NCBI GenBank assembly: GCA_964247055.1
Contig: OZ176050.1
Span: forward strand, 3,286,001 to 3,350,000
Source: Paragordius varius
Taxonomy: Eukaryota; Nematomorpha
Direction: 5' to 3'
Length of the DNA: 64,000 nt
The notes beneath the pieces were generated by a model. The model ran no database searches, had not been told where the DNA came from, and saw only the letters and a list, made by a program, of their open reading frames with translations. The position numbers were made by a program, and so were the translations under genes. This document shows positions 22,165-37,007 of the stretch, one piece after another (the stretch's first letter is position 1; each line of letters begins with the position of its first letter).

Positions 22165-23769
22165 AATGGCAAAATTTTTGGAATTAAATGTGAACGCCTT
22201 GTTCGAAAAAAACATTATCTAAATATATATATTAGATGAATGACATTTGAATCGCAAAAGAAATATTAAATTATAGATATGGATATCCATAAGTGTTGAA
22301 TTTTTGGACCCCTCTCATATGAAATGCAACGATACCAATTTAACACATGCTAAATATTTATTAAAATTTTGATAAACCGTATATTGACGGTAAAAAATCT
22401 TATACAACAAATACCCTATTTCTGTATTCGATGACGATACTATCACCTTATCCAAATTTAAAAAAATAAGCTTTTTGCATTTCATTTATATTTTTAGACG
22501 AACAAATGTGTTAATCGAAATTCTAAAATCATAACAATGTTCAGCTGAATTACATAGTGCACTAAATCGGAATGGGTAAAATACACTAAGGAGTATTTCA
22601 CACTTTAAGTCATTGTTTTATGTTATTCACTTATTATGATTAGAACACTTAAAAAATAATATATCGTGGGATAAAACCGTGTGATTAAATATTTATTTCT
22701 CTATTATTTTGCACACTTATAATCCAAAATCAGTTTTTTTGCCAGTTCCTGCAATAGTTGGAATAGCAATTAATCGAAACTGACGAAAAACTATATGTAT
22801 TAAGTTTTATATCCATTAATATGATTCATAAATTCGAAACCCTAATTTGGATTTTATAGTTGTCTCTCATTCATTTTATTTAATGTGATTTAATCAACCA
22901 ATGAGATACTTTTAAACGATAACTATGATTTCAATTTTTTTGGCACATAAATCTATGTGATATGCAAAATATATGGTAAAAGTTAAAAATAAGAAAATTT
23001 GCATCTTCGGCAAAATAACACAGGCAATCATGCATAATTATAATAAAAAAAACTAAACAAACATGGTGTTTATGGTTTTGGTTCTTACGAGCTTTTTTTG
23101 AGATTGCTCCATGCTAAATAAATTTTTAGATAAAGTCAAATAGTTCATAATATCACTGTTATAATAACTATATTAATAAGGCAATACAATATTTTTGCAA
23201 AATTTTAATAGGTTTCGAAAGTAGTGAAACGAACATATATTAAACTTAAAATTTATTGAGTTTTTACTGGTAAAATGTAACCTTAAAGCTTAGTTATCTA
23301 TTTATTTTCAACCATAATAAAATTTTTCCTGATGCATTAGCGATTTAAATTATCTGTAGAAAAAAATGGAGGCAAAAAAGTTTGAGATGAGTTTTACAAT
23401 TTACATTTTGTTAAAACATTTTTTGTATAATACGCCTAAGAGGATACGGAAAATATATTTTTTTAGCTTAATAGTCTTAATACTTTTTAATATATTGTGT
23501 TTAGGTAGGCATATATCACAAAGCTGTAAAAAAATAAAAGCTTTTATATAATGCATGAGATCAATGTTTGTTTAAATTTTAACAAAAATGACTTTCAAAA
23601 CACTAGTTTTCGAATATAAAGCTTCCCAATATGTCAACTAGGACAAAAAAGCGAAATAGGTCATGAAGTGTGATTTTTATAATTTTCTTGAAATTTGTAG
23701 TATGAAGACAAAAAAACGTATTTAGATTCAATCTCCTTTAATCGACTCTGAGTTGATGGAAATGTTCGG

Positions 23770-23808
<39 letters not shown>

Positions 23809-24839
23809 CAAACTGTTTTTATTATTTTAAAAAGGTATTCATCCACGGTTTTAAACATAATCCAAATACTATAAAATACGCATTAAAATTTTTTTTATAC
23901 AAATTATAAACATATGCTTTATACAAAAAACATTTTTATACATATATTATTTATTTACATCATGCAATCAGCTTTTTTCGCTTTTATATTCGGTATTTCA
24001 GGCCCATTTTAAAACGGGCCAAAACGTTGAAACTCTGAAAGCCTACATCAAAAATTAAATTAAAATAATTACGCTTTGCTTTTTTCAATATAGATGATGT
24101 ATTAACGTGTTTGAATTGATTAATTTATACAAAATTTTTTAGATAAAGTGTTAAAAAACCCAAATTTTTGTATGGAGCTATTATCACAAAGGTGTGAATA
24201 TTATTTTTATGATTAGTAAACGACAAAATACAATTAATTGTAAAAATTTACACTACATAAACCTGAGGTACTCACCAACTAATTAAGGGGTCAAAAAAAT
24301 ATTTTCTTTTATCAAGTATGTTTTTCAAATTTTGATAAATACTTCATAGCCGTTGAAACATTTGCATATATTTATATTAGGAAGTATATATAAAAATTTA
24401 ACAAATAATTCAGGGTTAAACATTTCGGGCTACATGCGTCCACATTCCCCGGTTTGAGTATCAGTGATAAAGTCAGATATTACTTTAAAAATCTGATAAA
24501 ATTTCATGCTATTTTTTAAAAAAAATTTAGAATTTTATTTTTTACCACTTTGAGAAATATGCAAATAATATTTCTAAAAACGAGGGTATTCAATTGTAAA
24601 GGAAAGTGTGTATCCTTCAATTTAAAATATACATCACTTTCCCAAACTCACAGTTAAAAAATAAAAGATTTTAAATACATCCATTTGTTATATTTCGTTT
24701 AGCATGATCAATGAATACATATACGTACAATGAAGTGAATAATTGTTTTTAACCATAAATGAAGAATTGGCTTTAACTGGAAATCAAGTGTAAACTAACA
24801 GAAATATATAATTTCATATTTATTACATTTTTTCTTCCA
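22165..24839. other. Non-coding duplicated sequence
   Basis: Counterpart of 1733-4380. It includes the TA microsatellite at 23773-23806. The open frames of copy A are not preserved and I see no gene. Confidence 0.55.
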
Positions 24840-24925
24840 TTAACTATAATTATTCTTCCTTTCCTTGGGTAAATTGGTAGTCGACGGCTGACTGCATTGA
24901 AACTTAGCTTTATTGATTTCGATAT
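24840..24925 (-). CDS. Candidate alternative terminal exon, copy B
   Basis: Same 86-nt length, CAG acceptor, phase-1 frame and TAA stop as 4381-4466, with few coding differences (Ser to Thr and Asp to Asn near the end). The upstream gene in this block is broken, so its status is unclear. Confidence 0.3.
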
Positions 24926-25222
24926 CTGATGGCATGTAAAATAATAAATGAATTAAACGTTCTTTTATTAATTTATGGTTGATTCCACATAACAAAATAT
25001 TAATTAATATTTCATTTTTTTGACAAAAATGTAGTTTATGGTAAAATAACTAAAAAATTCTCAATGTTCGCATTTTTTAAAGTTATTGAGTTAACAATGA
25101 TATTTATAATATAGGAGGTCATTTTTAAATATAATAATTTAGGAAAAATATAGTATTAATTTTCTGTTTTTACTCATTTATCAAATGATAGTTTAAATAA
25201 TGCGATATATTTCTTCCGAAAT

Positions 25223-27980
25223 TTATAATGTCATAAAATTTGTCAGTGTCAGGCAAAACAATTCACGAATTAATTTGATAAAAATCATACCATGGTGACC
25301 AATGGAAATAGATTCTATTGAAGATAAAATTACTGAATCATGAATGTTAAATTTAATTAACTTTTCTTCATCTTGGTTTTTCTTGAAAAAGGGAAATAGA
25401 CAACTTAATCTCATTTTATAATTACTGACTTTTTTTCCTTCATTCTGGTTTGTATGATGGAAGGGAGCGCTCTGGGGTTGGCGGCCCCCGTCTCCATTAG
25501 ATGATTTGTCATTTGAAAGTGATATTTCGCATAGTTCCATATCTTTCATTTGAGTTCCATTTGTTTTTAACTCTGAGTTTTCTTTTTTGGATCCAAAATA
25601 TATGGTGAACATATTCTTTTTATTGGCATTTACATTGTGAGTCTTTTTTTCTCCACATTCTCCAGAAGAACTCTGGGGGTGGCGGCCCCCAGAGTCTCCA
25701 TTAGATGATTTGTCTTTCGAAAATGATGATTCGCATAGTTCCATATCTTTCATTTGTTTTTTGGATCCAAAATATATGGTGAACATATTCTTTTTATTGG
25801 CATTTACATTGTGAGTCTTATTTTCGTTTCCACATTCTCCAGAAGAACTCTGGGGGTGGCGGCCCCCAGAGTCTCCATTAGATGATTTGCCTTTCGAAAA
25901 TGATATTTTGCATAGTTCCATATCTTTCAGTTGACTTGCATTTGTTTTCAACTCTGAATTTTCTTTTTTGGATCGAAAACATATGAACATATTCTTATTG
26001 CTATTTACCTTTTGAGATATCTTATTTTCGTTTCTACATTCTCCAGAAGCGCTCTGGGGGTGGCGGCCCCCAGAGTCTTCATTAGATGAATTGTCTTTCG
26101 AAAACGATATTTTGCATAGTTCCTTATCTTTCAATTGGCTTGCATTTGTTTTTAACTCTGAGTTTTCTTTTTTGGATCCAAAACATACGGTGAACACATT
26201 CTTTTTATTGCTATTTACCTTTTGAGATATCTTATCGTTTCCACATTCTCCAGAAGCACTCTGGGGGTGGCGGCCCCCAAAGGCCCTGTTAAATGCTCGT
26301 TTCAAAGGTGAAGTGTTTTTAGTTTTCCTTTTTGAGTCTGAATGTAATTTAAACATAATAAATATTATTTAATTAATTATTATATTATATTATATTTTCC
26401 ATTCACCAGTTTTAAATATTTTAACCAACTGTGTTATAAGCCTTTTTTGTTAATTGTATCATTTAATTTTATAGATATTTTACCATGTGATGATAAGACC
26501 CCAGCCTCCATTTGATTATGTAAAATTTCAGTGAGGAAAGGGAATTCCTTTGTTTTGGCACAGTTTATTTCTTCAAAATTCGGTTTTTCATTGTTTACAT
26601 GTTGGCGGTTTACGGATGCAATACATAGAAAGGGATTGGGATCTGCAATCATAATATAACGTCATGTTTGGTTTCATGACACATAAAACCTTATTATTTT
26701 CGAATAAATACGTAATTAATTTGAATTAAATTAAGTAAAACATTATTCCAACAAATTTTATTACAAATGTATGAGATATAGGAATCGAATAAAAAAATAT
26801 TTATCGACAGATCTTCAAAAAGATGTCGGGCCAAACTTAAATCAAAGTGTTGAATAACTATTTACAGCTTTGTAGGTAAAAGTGTAGTGTGGTAAATATA
26901 AATATACCATTACACTTAAAATTGACCCTAGAACAATTCATATTCACGCTTAAGCATTAATATAGCTCATCATTCATACAAATTGGCATAGTATTTTTTC
27001 TCACGTTGATGTTAAACGAAATTTAATTTTTTAAAATATAAAAAATATAGATATTAACACGTAATAGGATGAATTTGAATTGTTCAATAAGGGTTGATCT
27101 GTAATTGGTATAATCACTTTTTATTGAATCGACAAATTTTTACCGAAAATATGGAGATATATTGTAAACAAAAAAATTTGATAATAAAATAAAATATAAC
27201 CTAATAAACTGGGTTCCCTATAGTTATCAGCAAATGGATTAGTAGAGTAGGTTTTATTTATTTCAATTGAATCTAGATAATTGTAAATTTAATATATTTT
27301 ATAATATATATTATAAATTTTGTTAATTACCTCTTTAAAATTCATCCATATATACCAATTACACTAAATAAAATAACTTATATAACTCCTTAACCCCAAA
27401 AAATTAAATACATCATGAATGATTCATTTCTCTACAAAATTACATATTTTTCATAAACCCCTTAATTTCGTGCACTGTATATATATAGATATATTCAACA
27501 AATTTTCCAATTATTAAAATGTGTCCCGATATAATTAAATAATTTTTTCTAATTCACAGTGATTAAGTATTAAGCCAAAAACCTAATTCCGGATCATTGT
27601 AGTTGTCGCTAAAGGGATTCCTAGAATACTGGCATTCCGCTGTATTTGATTCTAACAAATTACCATTATAAAACATTTTATATTAAAATAAAACTATATA
27701 ATATATATTACCAACCAATTTTATAAAGAATGTCTATTAATTTATTGTTACGCATAATAAATTGGACTTCTCTCTCTCAAAGCTATTTGCCATTTACAAA
27801 ATATATAATAGTATTAAATATCTCAGGGTCATATACATTAACATTTTTAATCAAATTCTAGAGTTAAGTTGAAGGCAAATGGAATTTACCGAAATCCTCA
27901 TCCTGTACATTCCAATCTTCATCAAAGGGATTTTTCGATGATGGCAAGATGTTTTTGTTAATTGAATCACACATAAGCAT
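25223..27980 (-). pseudogene. NPF-motif protein gene, copy B (probably broken)
   Basis: Exons 27980-27890, 27651-27583 and 27272-27201 are virtually identical to copy A, and all three NPF motifs are kept. The fourth exon (26642-26426) has PNPFLC, so a fourth NPF that copy A lost, but it carries 4 extra bases near 26455 that shift the frame to a stop soon after NKKGL. The long repeat exon (26337-25223) remains open, with five repeat units instead of six. A short protein of about 145 residues carrying only the NPF part could still be made. Whether that is decay or a trimmed functional form cannot be told from sequence. Confidence 0.65.
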
Positions 27981-29671
27981 ATTGATAGGAGATTTTAAAC
28001 TTTGAGATTATATTGGGTTTTTTATAATAGAGTTGGATTCCGGTCGAGACCAAGTATATATGATTCTTTGGAGGTTTTTATAAAAGTTAGGTATGTGATA
28101 CTCAATTAGAGTAGATATTCGAAAGCATTACTGTTTTTTATATAAATATTTTTGTGAGTGTTTAAATATTATATTTAAGATTTTATAAAAATAAAATGAT
28201 TGTTATAATAAAATGTAAATAAACTATCAACAATCAATTATGTTTTAACGAGAAAATAAACCCAATCATTTTCATTAAATATAATTAAATTAATATACCT
28301 AGCGCAAATTTAAAAATTATAATCAAATTTTGAGGAGGTAATTGAATTTTAAAATAAGTTTTTTTAAAAAAATATAAAAAAATAGAGGGTGGTTTTTCAT
28401 AAAATACAGAAGTAATATCCACAAAATCCTAAGTTTTTAAAAGAAATTTATAGGTTTATATTTTTTAGATAATTTTTAAGTTTAGTTTTAGCTTATTAGT
28501 TAAATAATATTTTGACGTTTACTGCGATTTTAAAAATATAAAATATTGGCTGGGAGAATTTTTCATAAAATGTGTATGCCTTTTATTATAAACTGGGAAA
28601 TTATCAATAGTCGATAATATAGACCCTCAGTTTGGCCTTCCATTCAAATTTTATAATAAAGTTTTAACGAAAACACCGATCATAGTCAAATAATTTCAAT
28701 TTTTCCAAAAAAATTTCCCTAAAAATATTATGCCTTTGTCATCCAATTACGGGAAATATCAATATTGGTGTAAGATATTTCAAGCATAAAGGCAAAAATT
28801 TAAGCCGAGACCATTTTTTACATTAACCTTTAGATAGGGTTTATTTTCAGTAAAAAGCGCCACCATATAATAAATAATCTCTCTCCCAAGCAATTTTCGA
28901 AAACACAAGATTATCTCGGAAAGCCTAGAAATAGCCTGTTTAGTAACATAAATTTTAACCCTTACGTAGGACTCTTTTTATAAAATGAGCCACTATAAAA
29001 TAATAATGTGGCTTTAAGCTAACCAACACAAAATTATAAAATAAAATTTAATCAATAATGGTTAAGAGGTTTCCTGTATCAAGGGTAGTTAATCGCATTT
29101 TTATATGCTGGCCAGATATCCATTTTCTTTAAATAAGCCACCATTTAAAATAAAATGGCTTTGAGGCCAATTTTTAGAAATCTCATAAAACCATAATTTA
29201 ACATAGAATAACAGTATCCATATAAAGACAAATTATAGCCAAGTGCCTTTTTTATATTAACGCCTGAATTCCTTTCGTAAAACACGTTATTATACAAAAG
29301 GTGGATTAACTCATTTTATAAAACCTATAGTTTATATATATTCGTATAACTATTCTGGTTTAAGCGATCTCAAATCCCACTTATTCCAGTTTGGGTGCCG
29401 AATATATCGGAATCATAACTATTTATCATACCAATTTTCAGGATAAACGAAAAGATGAGCTGTTTTTTTCTTTTTATTTCTTGGTTGATTCGATATCATT
29501 AGTTATAAAAGATTTAAAATAAATGCGTCCATCTTCAAAAACAATTTATTATTATTACTTTACAATAATTCCATATTACCAAGTTTAGTTTAAATGCTTT
29601 TTAATATAGTCCGTCACCTTCATTTATATTGGAGTTTTCGAATGATCATATTATTGAAAGGCTATTATTAT
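27981..29671. other. Upstream region of the copy B NPF gene and spacer
   Basis: No coding segment seen. It is nearly identical to copy A up to about 28555 and clearly diverged beyond. Confidence 0.5.
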
Positions 29672-30315
29672 TAGGGTTGTGCATTTGACTGCTTTTTCAA
29701 AAAAGTTTGGTCAGACTCAGACTATGGTAATGACCGTGGTCCTGATCACTTTTTACTTAAGTATCTTGGATTGTCAAAATAATGTTCAAATTACACTTCA
29801 ACTAATAATGTCATGATTTTTAAAAGTTTGTATCATACATTTTTTGATATTAAAAATATTTCAATCATGAAACTATTATATAATGAATTTTACATGTTTG
29901 TGGCCTTCTGACTCATCAAATACATTGTTTTAAATGGATAGAATTTTTAATTGTTTTACACTTTCTTTCATCATTCATACATTCAATTATAGGATATTTT
30001 TCCATTTATAGTTCACATATATATAGAATAATTGCATATTTTATAAAAAGCTTGATTGTTTTTTTCGAAATAACTAAATATGCTTAAATGCTTATGTTAT
30101 AATGAGTCATGTTTAAAAAAATTGATATATTGTGTTAAATAAAATATTTAAATATTTAATTTTTAATTTCATAAATATATTAACAAACAATAAAATCTTA
30201 CTATCTCTCTTCCCAAATACCAGCATTTTTTCAAAAAACAGCTGTTTTTTTCAATGACCATGGTCAAAAAATAAATAGTCACTGACCTGGTCATGACTTG
30301 GTCATCACAACCCTA
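29672..30315. mobile_element. Non-autonomous hAT-like element, copy B
   Basis: Same TAGGGTTGTG and CACAACCCTA ends as the copy at 9546. It is flanked by perfect 8-bp repeats ATTATTAT at 29664-29671 and 30316-30323. At 644 bp it has no coding frame. Confidence 0.9.
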
Positions 30316-30902
30316 ATTATTATCCATACGCCACAATTAAATTTAGAAATAAAATAATTTTAATAGAATTCAATTTTTATACTTTATTAGTTTTAGGTGT
30401 TATAATTAAAATATGATTTTAATATTTTTATAATATACTATAAACCAAATAGTGTGTGGTCTGTAATTTTATATTCAAAACTAATGTTATAATAAATGTC
30501 CAAGTTGTTAAATTTTCATGGTATTCTCTTACTTTTTATATTGTTAATGCTAGAATAATAATGATCAGTATTAATTTATGTAAGATAAAAAATTTGGACC
30601 ATAATAATGTGTAATTTTATAATAATTTATGAAAAAACAACTACATTGTAACCTATTAACTAATAACTTGGCTTATATATTGTTAAACAATATATAAAAG
30701 TATTACCAACTCACATCTTTTTGGTTGTAATTAAATCAAAAAAGCATTAAAATTATATATAGCAGGTGAGAAAATTTATACTCTACCGCTTTTTGGCAAA
30801 TAAAATCGTCTCGTGACTTTATAAACTGAAATTATGAATGTTAGTTAATCTAGAAAGTGATATTCGTTTATTTTTACAAATTTCTCTTATAACATTTTGA
30901 AA

Positions 30903-31700
30903 ATGAAGAACCAGCTATGGTTTATGTTGATTTTGGTAATGATAGCTAGCATTATGATTTTCACAGAAGGTTAGTATTTTATTAATCATTATATTTGCTG
31001 AAAATTATATGACAGCCTTATGGTGCTCTATAGGCTCACAAAAAGTCATTTCCGACCAAAGAAATAATTTGCTCTTTTTTATTCCAGGAAAATAAAAGGT
31101 ATAGCCTCAACAGTTGGCGGCCCTCATAATGTTAATTAAAATAATCTAATATACAACATATGCGAATAGCAAAACCCTCATAATTGAAATATTTTATCAC
31201 ATCTTTATTCTATCTCATAATAAAGGCTATAAAATCTTTTTTAACAAAAAATTTGACCAAAAACAATAGAATTTTAAATATCTTTTTAACAGTATTAAAT
31301 ATATCAATTATTTAAAGAATTTCGATCCTTATATTATAAAATGATGAAAATTTATTCTTCTGTCTTTCATACAGAATTAACTTTCGACTGCAAAATTCGA
31401 AAATTGTTATATATTTATATTCTGAATTTAGAAAAAAACTACAACTCAAGGTCGCTTAAAATACTGAATGGTGATTTTTCGAGAAAATTAGCACGGCGGG
31501 GTCGTGGGGGCCGTGATGACTATTACGAAGACGATTATTACTATGATGACAATTATTATGATGATAGTATTTTTCGTTCTACTCGTGTAAATTCACGTCG
31601 AGTTACAACACCAAGAAGGCGGACTCAAAGAGTTACGAATTCAGCTAGAGGCAGAACTGTAAGAAATAGAGTTAGTCGTAGAACTCAAAGAGCCGGTTAA
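30903..31700 (+). CDS. Small secreted Asp/Tyr- and Arg-rich protein, copy B (intact)
   Basis: I do not recognise the family. Exon 1 (30903-30969) encodes the signal peptide, 22 residues from MKNQLWFMLILVM with a Lys near the start and a hydrophobic core. Exon 2 (31432-31700) is entered in phase 1 after a TTTAG acceptor and adds 89 residues, for 111 in all. The mature part has three zones: a short basic start (SRKLARRGRGGRDD), an acidic Tyr/Asp run (YYEDDYYYDDNYYDD), and a long Arg/Thr/Ser-rich tail with RRVTTPRRRTQR and no Cys. Opposite charges in one chain suggest self-association or binding to a charged matrix, which is inference. AATAAA follows at 31808-31813. The copy A gene is broken, so this is the surviving one. 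Confidence 0.75.
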
Positions 31701-34156
31701 CAAATGGGCTTAGGCGCCACACTTTTTTTATATATTACTTTTATTCCTGGATCAAATTTTGAAAAACATAAAAATTAATATTTTTTTTATTGTAAGGGTT
31801 TTTTGTCAATAAAAATATATCTGTTTCCATTATACACGTGTTTTCCAAACTTTGTAATATTGTAGTATGTAGAATTTCAGTTGTTAATGTGCAAAATTTA
31901 AATGGACTACATTGAAATTCAAATATGTGATTATTACTAATCGGCTTAATTTATATGTAATAAATTATCATTAAATGAATATACAAACCATGTAAAAGTA
32001 AATAAATAATGATGGTATGATATGTATCAAGAAAAGGGTCCAGTATTAAAAAACTAATGCTTGAATGTATGATTACAGAATAGTTGATCTTTTATCTTTT
32101 GGCTGGACTTCATGATCAAGTTTGTTGTAGGCTGACCTAAGGATAGGTTGATTAGATTTGATAGTAAAATTGGTGTTGTCTTGTATTGTTTTTGTGATTT
32201 TTTCTGAGTCAGCCTCTTTTCCTACATTATAATCATTTTATATATCTAATTACTTGGATTTTTTATAGGGATTGTCTATTCTATGAATAGCTATTGGTAC
32301 ATTAAGAAACAATAACTTTCACATTATTTCTATGCTTCAAATACTATAATAATCTTTAATTAAATTAAATTAGTTTAGAGCAAAGCATTTCGTATTGAGG
32401 ACATAGCCTTATTTGACGAATCTAACATGTTTTAAAATTTTGGACATCATATCCATATGTGTCCAAATAAAGGTCCCAAACGGGCTAATTTTCTTAAAAA
32501 CCAAAATGACCAAATCGAAGGTTCTTTTATTTAGTTGAATTAATGTAAAAACCCTTATTTTTATTTAACATAAAATTGAAGATGAACAGATATTTGGTGA
32601 TGGTGTTAAACACCAACGAATTATAAAAATGTTTTTTAAATCTTAAAACATTTTTCATCTTTATGCACCATGACTCAAATTAGTATGTACGCTTTAACAA
32701 AATTGTGTTGAAAATTAAATCTTTGCAAAAAGTATGCATTTTTTAAAACATTTGTTGATATCAAAATTTAGCATAAATTTAGAATTTTGCGCCATCCCGG
32801 CATTTTTGTGTTTATTTTAAAAGGACTAGCCCATTTTAGAAGTAAATTCGGCGTTCACTATAAATTAAAATTATTCAAAAATATTTTTGTTTTTTATGTG
32901 TAGTTTATAGTATTTAGTGATATTTTTGAAATGAAGCCCGTTTTTACCGAAAAAAATCATCATTGTCATTTTCAGATATACACTTACAATAAAAGTCATT
33001 AACTTTTCATTCTTCCAATTTTTACATATTGGGATAATTAGATATCCCAAATTTCGATTTAGTAAATAAACAATTAATATCAAAAACTGGTCTCATATAT
33101 TAAATAAAAAAGCCCATATTTTTTACATTTTTATGACATAGAGTTTAAAATCGGCATAGATCCAAAACACGATGAAAATAACAGCTGATATTAAAATATA
33201 AATTATTTCAAGTTTTTGTTGGTAAAAGGTAGTTGAAAGCTTCGGCTTATTTAGTTACATTTTTAACCAATATATACATTTATTAGACTACTGCATTATC
33301 GATAAAAAAATTATAAAAAAATGGCGGCAAAGTTTGAGATGTGAATTAATTTACAATTTTACATTTAATAAAAATTTTTAGGATAATGCTTCTAAAAGGT
33401 TAAAGAAAGCATATATTAAATTGAACCTAAAATTATAAAATACTAATATACAACCCTAAAAAATAATGAAGTGTTAAACTAAATCTAAGGGCCATAACCA
33501 AATGCACCATGATAATCCAGATACATTTTCCTCTCATATTAAAATATTATAAATCGGTTTATATATATGTATATAAAAATTATCAGGTTTTTACTTCTGT
33601 CACAGTTTATATATATTTCATATAATATTATTATATACCTCCCTCTCCCCATTTTTGCGCATTCATATTCTTACATAACTTAGATAAAAAAAAATTTAAA
33701 TTTAACTTATGAGTCAAAATACCATAAATTGTCTCGATGAATAAACATAGAAAATGTAAAGTGCTTAAGATGGTTGCAGGATTTCTTATAATTATTTGAA
33801 ATTATACAATAAAATTTTAGTGTAGTCCATTAATTTTTTGACCGAGGCCCTAAAAATGAATTTAATAAGCTTTATATCTTATATAGATTAAAGGGCAATT
33901 TTTTTTTATTCAATATTTGTTATAATTTTATGGTACTATCCGTGGAAATGAAAAAATTTGGCCCCTTAAATTTTTTGGGGATACCTAATGGTATAATCTA
34001 TAGTTTTTGGCGAAAGATTAGAGAATGAGATTTAAAAAAATATATTATTTGTATTGGTTCGGATCAAGGTTAAATAATATAAACATTGCGGTACTTAACT
34101 TTAAATTAAGTAAATGTTCATACCAGTTAGTGACAGTATTATAATTTTGACACCGC
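31701..34156. other. Non-coding duplicated sequence
   Basis: It carries the polyadenylation signal at 31808-31813, a MITE-like element at about 32455-32850 (counterpart of 12320-12680), and the empty sites of the copy A hAT-like and TTAA insertions near 32905, 33365 and 34106. No gene seen. Confidence 0.55.
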
Positions 34157-36805
34157 ATGTTTTCAAATCAGCATATTTTATATTTTTCAAGCCTCGTAAA
34201 ATTATACTTTAGCGAAACATGCTCAGAATTTTTTAAGATTATCTATATCAATGGACCTTTAACGCTGTTATCCTTCCATCGGTTAATCAAAGAGCAATGT
34301 AAAATTGCTAAAATATCCGAAGTTTATACCTTATTTAATTATTAGACTAAATATTTTTTGTCATTTCTCTTGTATAATCAAATTATAAAATACAATGGGG
34401 AAACCTACATCATTAATGATTCATATGTATTGTTTTTATCAAGGATAAATATGTATAATTTTCGTAATTAACAGGTTTTTGTATCATTCTGCAAAAAATT
34501 TAAATAAAATGGAATGCGAAATATTAAATTTCTTATCAAAACATGGACAATCAACTATAGAACATCTAAAAGATAATTTTAAAGAACTAAGTTTTGATTT
34601 TATAATAAAATAGATTTTAATGAGTTAAAAATGGCATTTTTAAATCTATCAAGAAATAATTATATTGGAACGAGAGCTATTTTTAACCGTGAAAATTCTA
34701 ATCTAACAAATTTTACAAATTTGGCATTCAATGTTTCCCAAGATGATATGAATAGTATATATTATATTTTTCTTATAAAAATGAATTCTGGATTCAACAC
34801 TAATTATTTTCTTACCGAATTATATATATATATTATATATATATATATATATAAATATAAATATAAATATTGTTTGTTCAAAATTGACAATTTATAAATT
34901 ATTTCACAAACACATATTATTCTAGCTTTAGTTGAACGCTCAATCGACACATCAGGTGAATTGATATCTGCCAACAAAAAACTTCGTAGTTCAACCTGCC
35001 GAACTCGGAGTTTATGGTGTCTTAATCCAAATAAGTTGACAAGCATCGTATTGGCTGATATTTTAAGTTCCGCTTTTTATTATAAATACATTGTGTTCTA
35101 TAACCAACTGATCAATTCGTCCTTCACAAAAGTTACCAAACAAAAGAATGTTGAAACATTTACACAAATTTTACGCTACATATTAGAAAATGTTGATTTT
35201 ACAGCAATTTGCAATGGTCAAAATCCTTCCACATACCTTGAAATAGATCCCTTAAACATTGAACGAGCCTATGGGCCAGACATTAAAAAGGAATTTATAC
35301 ACTGTTTAGATTTTTGTGCGCAACATGAAACACTTATGAGACATCAACAAAGCGCCCAAACCAAAGTTGCAGACCCCCTTAAAATGGCCACTTCATATAG
35401 GGAAAAAGCGTGGATAAGTCATGCTCGTGATGATATGTATTACAAATTTCATGTAAAAGTAGCCCTACTTGATGTGTTTGAACAATTTGTCCATCAATTT
35501 ATACAACAGCAATATGGTGTAAAATCCGCACGTATATATGGGTTTACATACATATAAATATGTAATTTATTGTTTTTTGGATGTTTTTTACTTTTTATCA
35601 TAGCATATTGTTGATTTCTAAGCAAGTTATATTAAATAAGCGTTTTAATGCTTGAAATTTTTATGTATTTTCGATTTATATTAAAATGTAAATGACATGC
35701 TAGTATAAATCATTTTATAGCTTAATACGAAGTTTGGGTTTATGTGAACAAAAAACAATCGAAGATTGTGCCATGATGCCGGCTAAAGAAGTCAAAGAAC
35801 ACCTGTATTCCTTGCTAGATTCAAAATTTTTAAACATTCTTGAGATTTCGAAGGCCAATGATTTTGCACCTTCACGCACTTTTTATTTGTTTCAACCGTC
35901 TACAATGTATCACACGGCTCTAGCTATACAAACTTATTTATACAAAGTATGACAATTTCATTTGTAATTATGTAGTTTTAATTGGTAGGATAGAGGTAAA
36001 TAGACACATAACAAATTTTCGATGGTTTAAATATGGTTTTTGGATAATTTTTATGTTAATTTATTACGAAATAGCATCGAGTTATTGCTTAATTTTTGTA
36101 CGTTGAAATCTACTGAATTCATATAATAACTTGTATCATTTTTTTAAAGATATTTTTATTAATAAACTATCAATTTAGCGCTTATTAAGTTGTAGATCGA
36201 TTAAGATTTCTTTCGCTTGGGTGTATCTAGCATTTTACATTATTTTACAAGGAAAAATTTATTAATTTGTAAAACAAAAGATATGCCAAAACTTACTTGA
36301 ACGGAGTGAACATGAGCATCGCCGATCTAAGCATTTACTTGAGAAACGAGAGAAAATTGAAGCAATTATTTCTAACCTTCCAGGCCCTGAAATCAATGAG
36401 AATTATGAGGAACAGGTCGCTGATATAAGATCATCCCTTTTACCTTCCGAACATGCTATCTTACAGGAAGTTCAACTTGCTCAAGAAAAGTTTGTATTAA
36501 AATTATATTTTTTAATGGGTACAAAAAAGTATACTTTTATATTTTAAATTGGTCAATCTTTACTTAATTTTTGTTTTATACCATTTTTTGACTGTGAACC
36601 TAATTAAGGTATCCAAGCGAGAATAATACTATCCTTTTGATTTTAGAAATAAACGTCTGAATCTAGTTTCGTAAAAAATGTAAGGTACGAGATTTTTTAT
36701 ATTTATATTTTTTTCCATGTTAGAATCGAATGTGCAAAATATTACATAAATCAAATGCTCATTTTGACAGAAACAGTTGCAGTCTTAACCATTAAAATCC
36801 ATTAG
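34157..36805 (+). pseudogene. POLR3C: RNA polymerase III subunit RPC3, copy B (one frameshift)
   Basis: All eight exons of copy A are present with the same splice sites: 34157-34321, 34346-34452, 34475-34754, 34926-35541, 35721-35946, 36281-36489, 36647-36670 and 36724-36805. Seven have identical lengths. Exon 3 is 280 nt instead of 281. The missing base lies near 34595, just after KELSF, and brings a stop into frame within a few codons. The rest is well preserved, including the APSRTFYLF block, and the two tiny introns keep their 24 and 22 nt. The break therefore looks recent. A sequencing error in a T-rich stretch is a possible alternative. Confidence 0.75.
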
Positions 36806-37007
36806 AAAATAGTATAGGATGTCATTTATATATATACATATGTAATTTATTTTATATTTAGATTAAATAATTTTATGTTACACAAGCGCTGTAAATAAAT
36901 TAATAAATCGATGATTGATTGATGAATTACAAAATAAATAAAATTGCGAATCATAATGTATGATTTGGATGTTCCCATTTATTTTGCCCAAATAATTTTG
37001 ATTTCTT

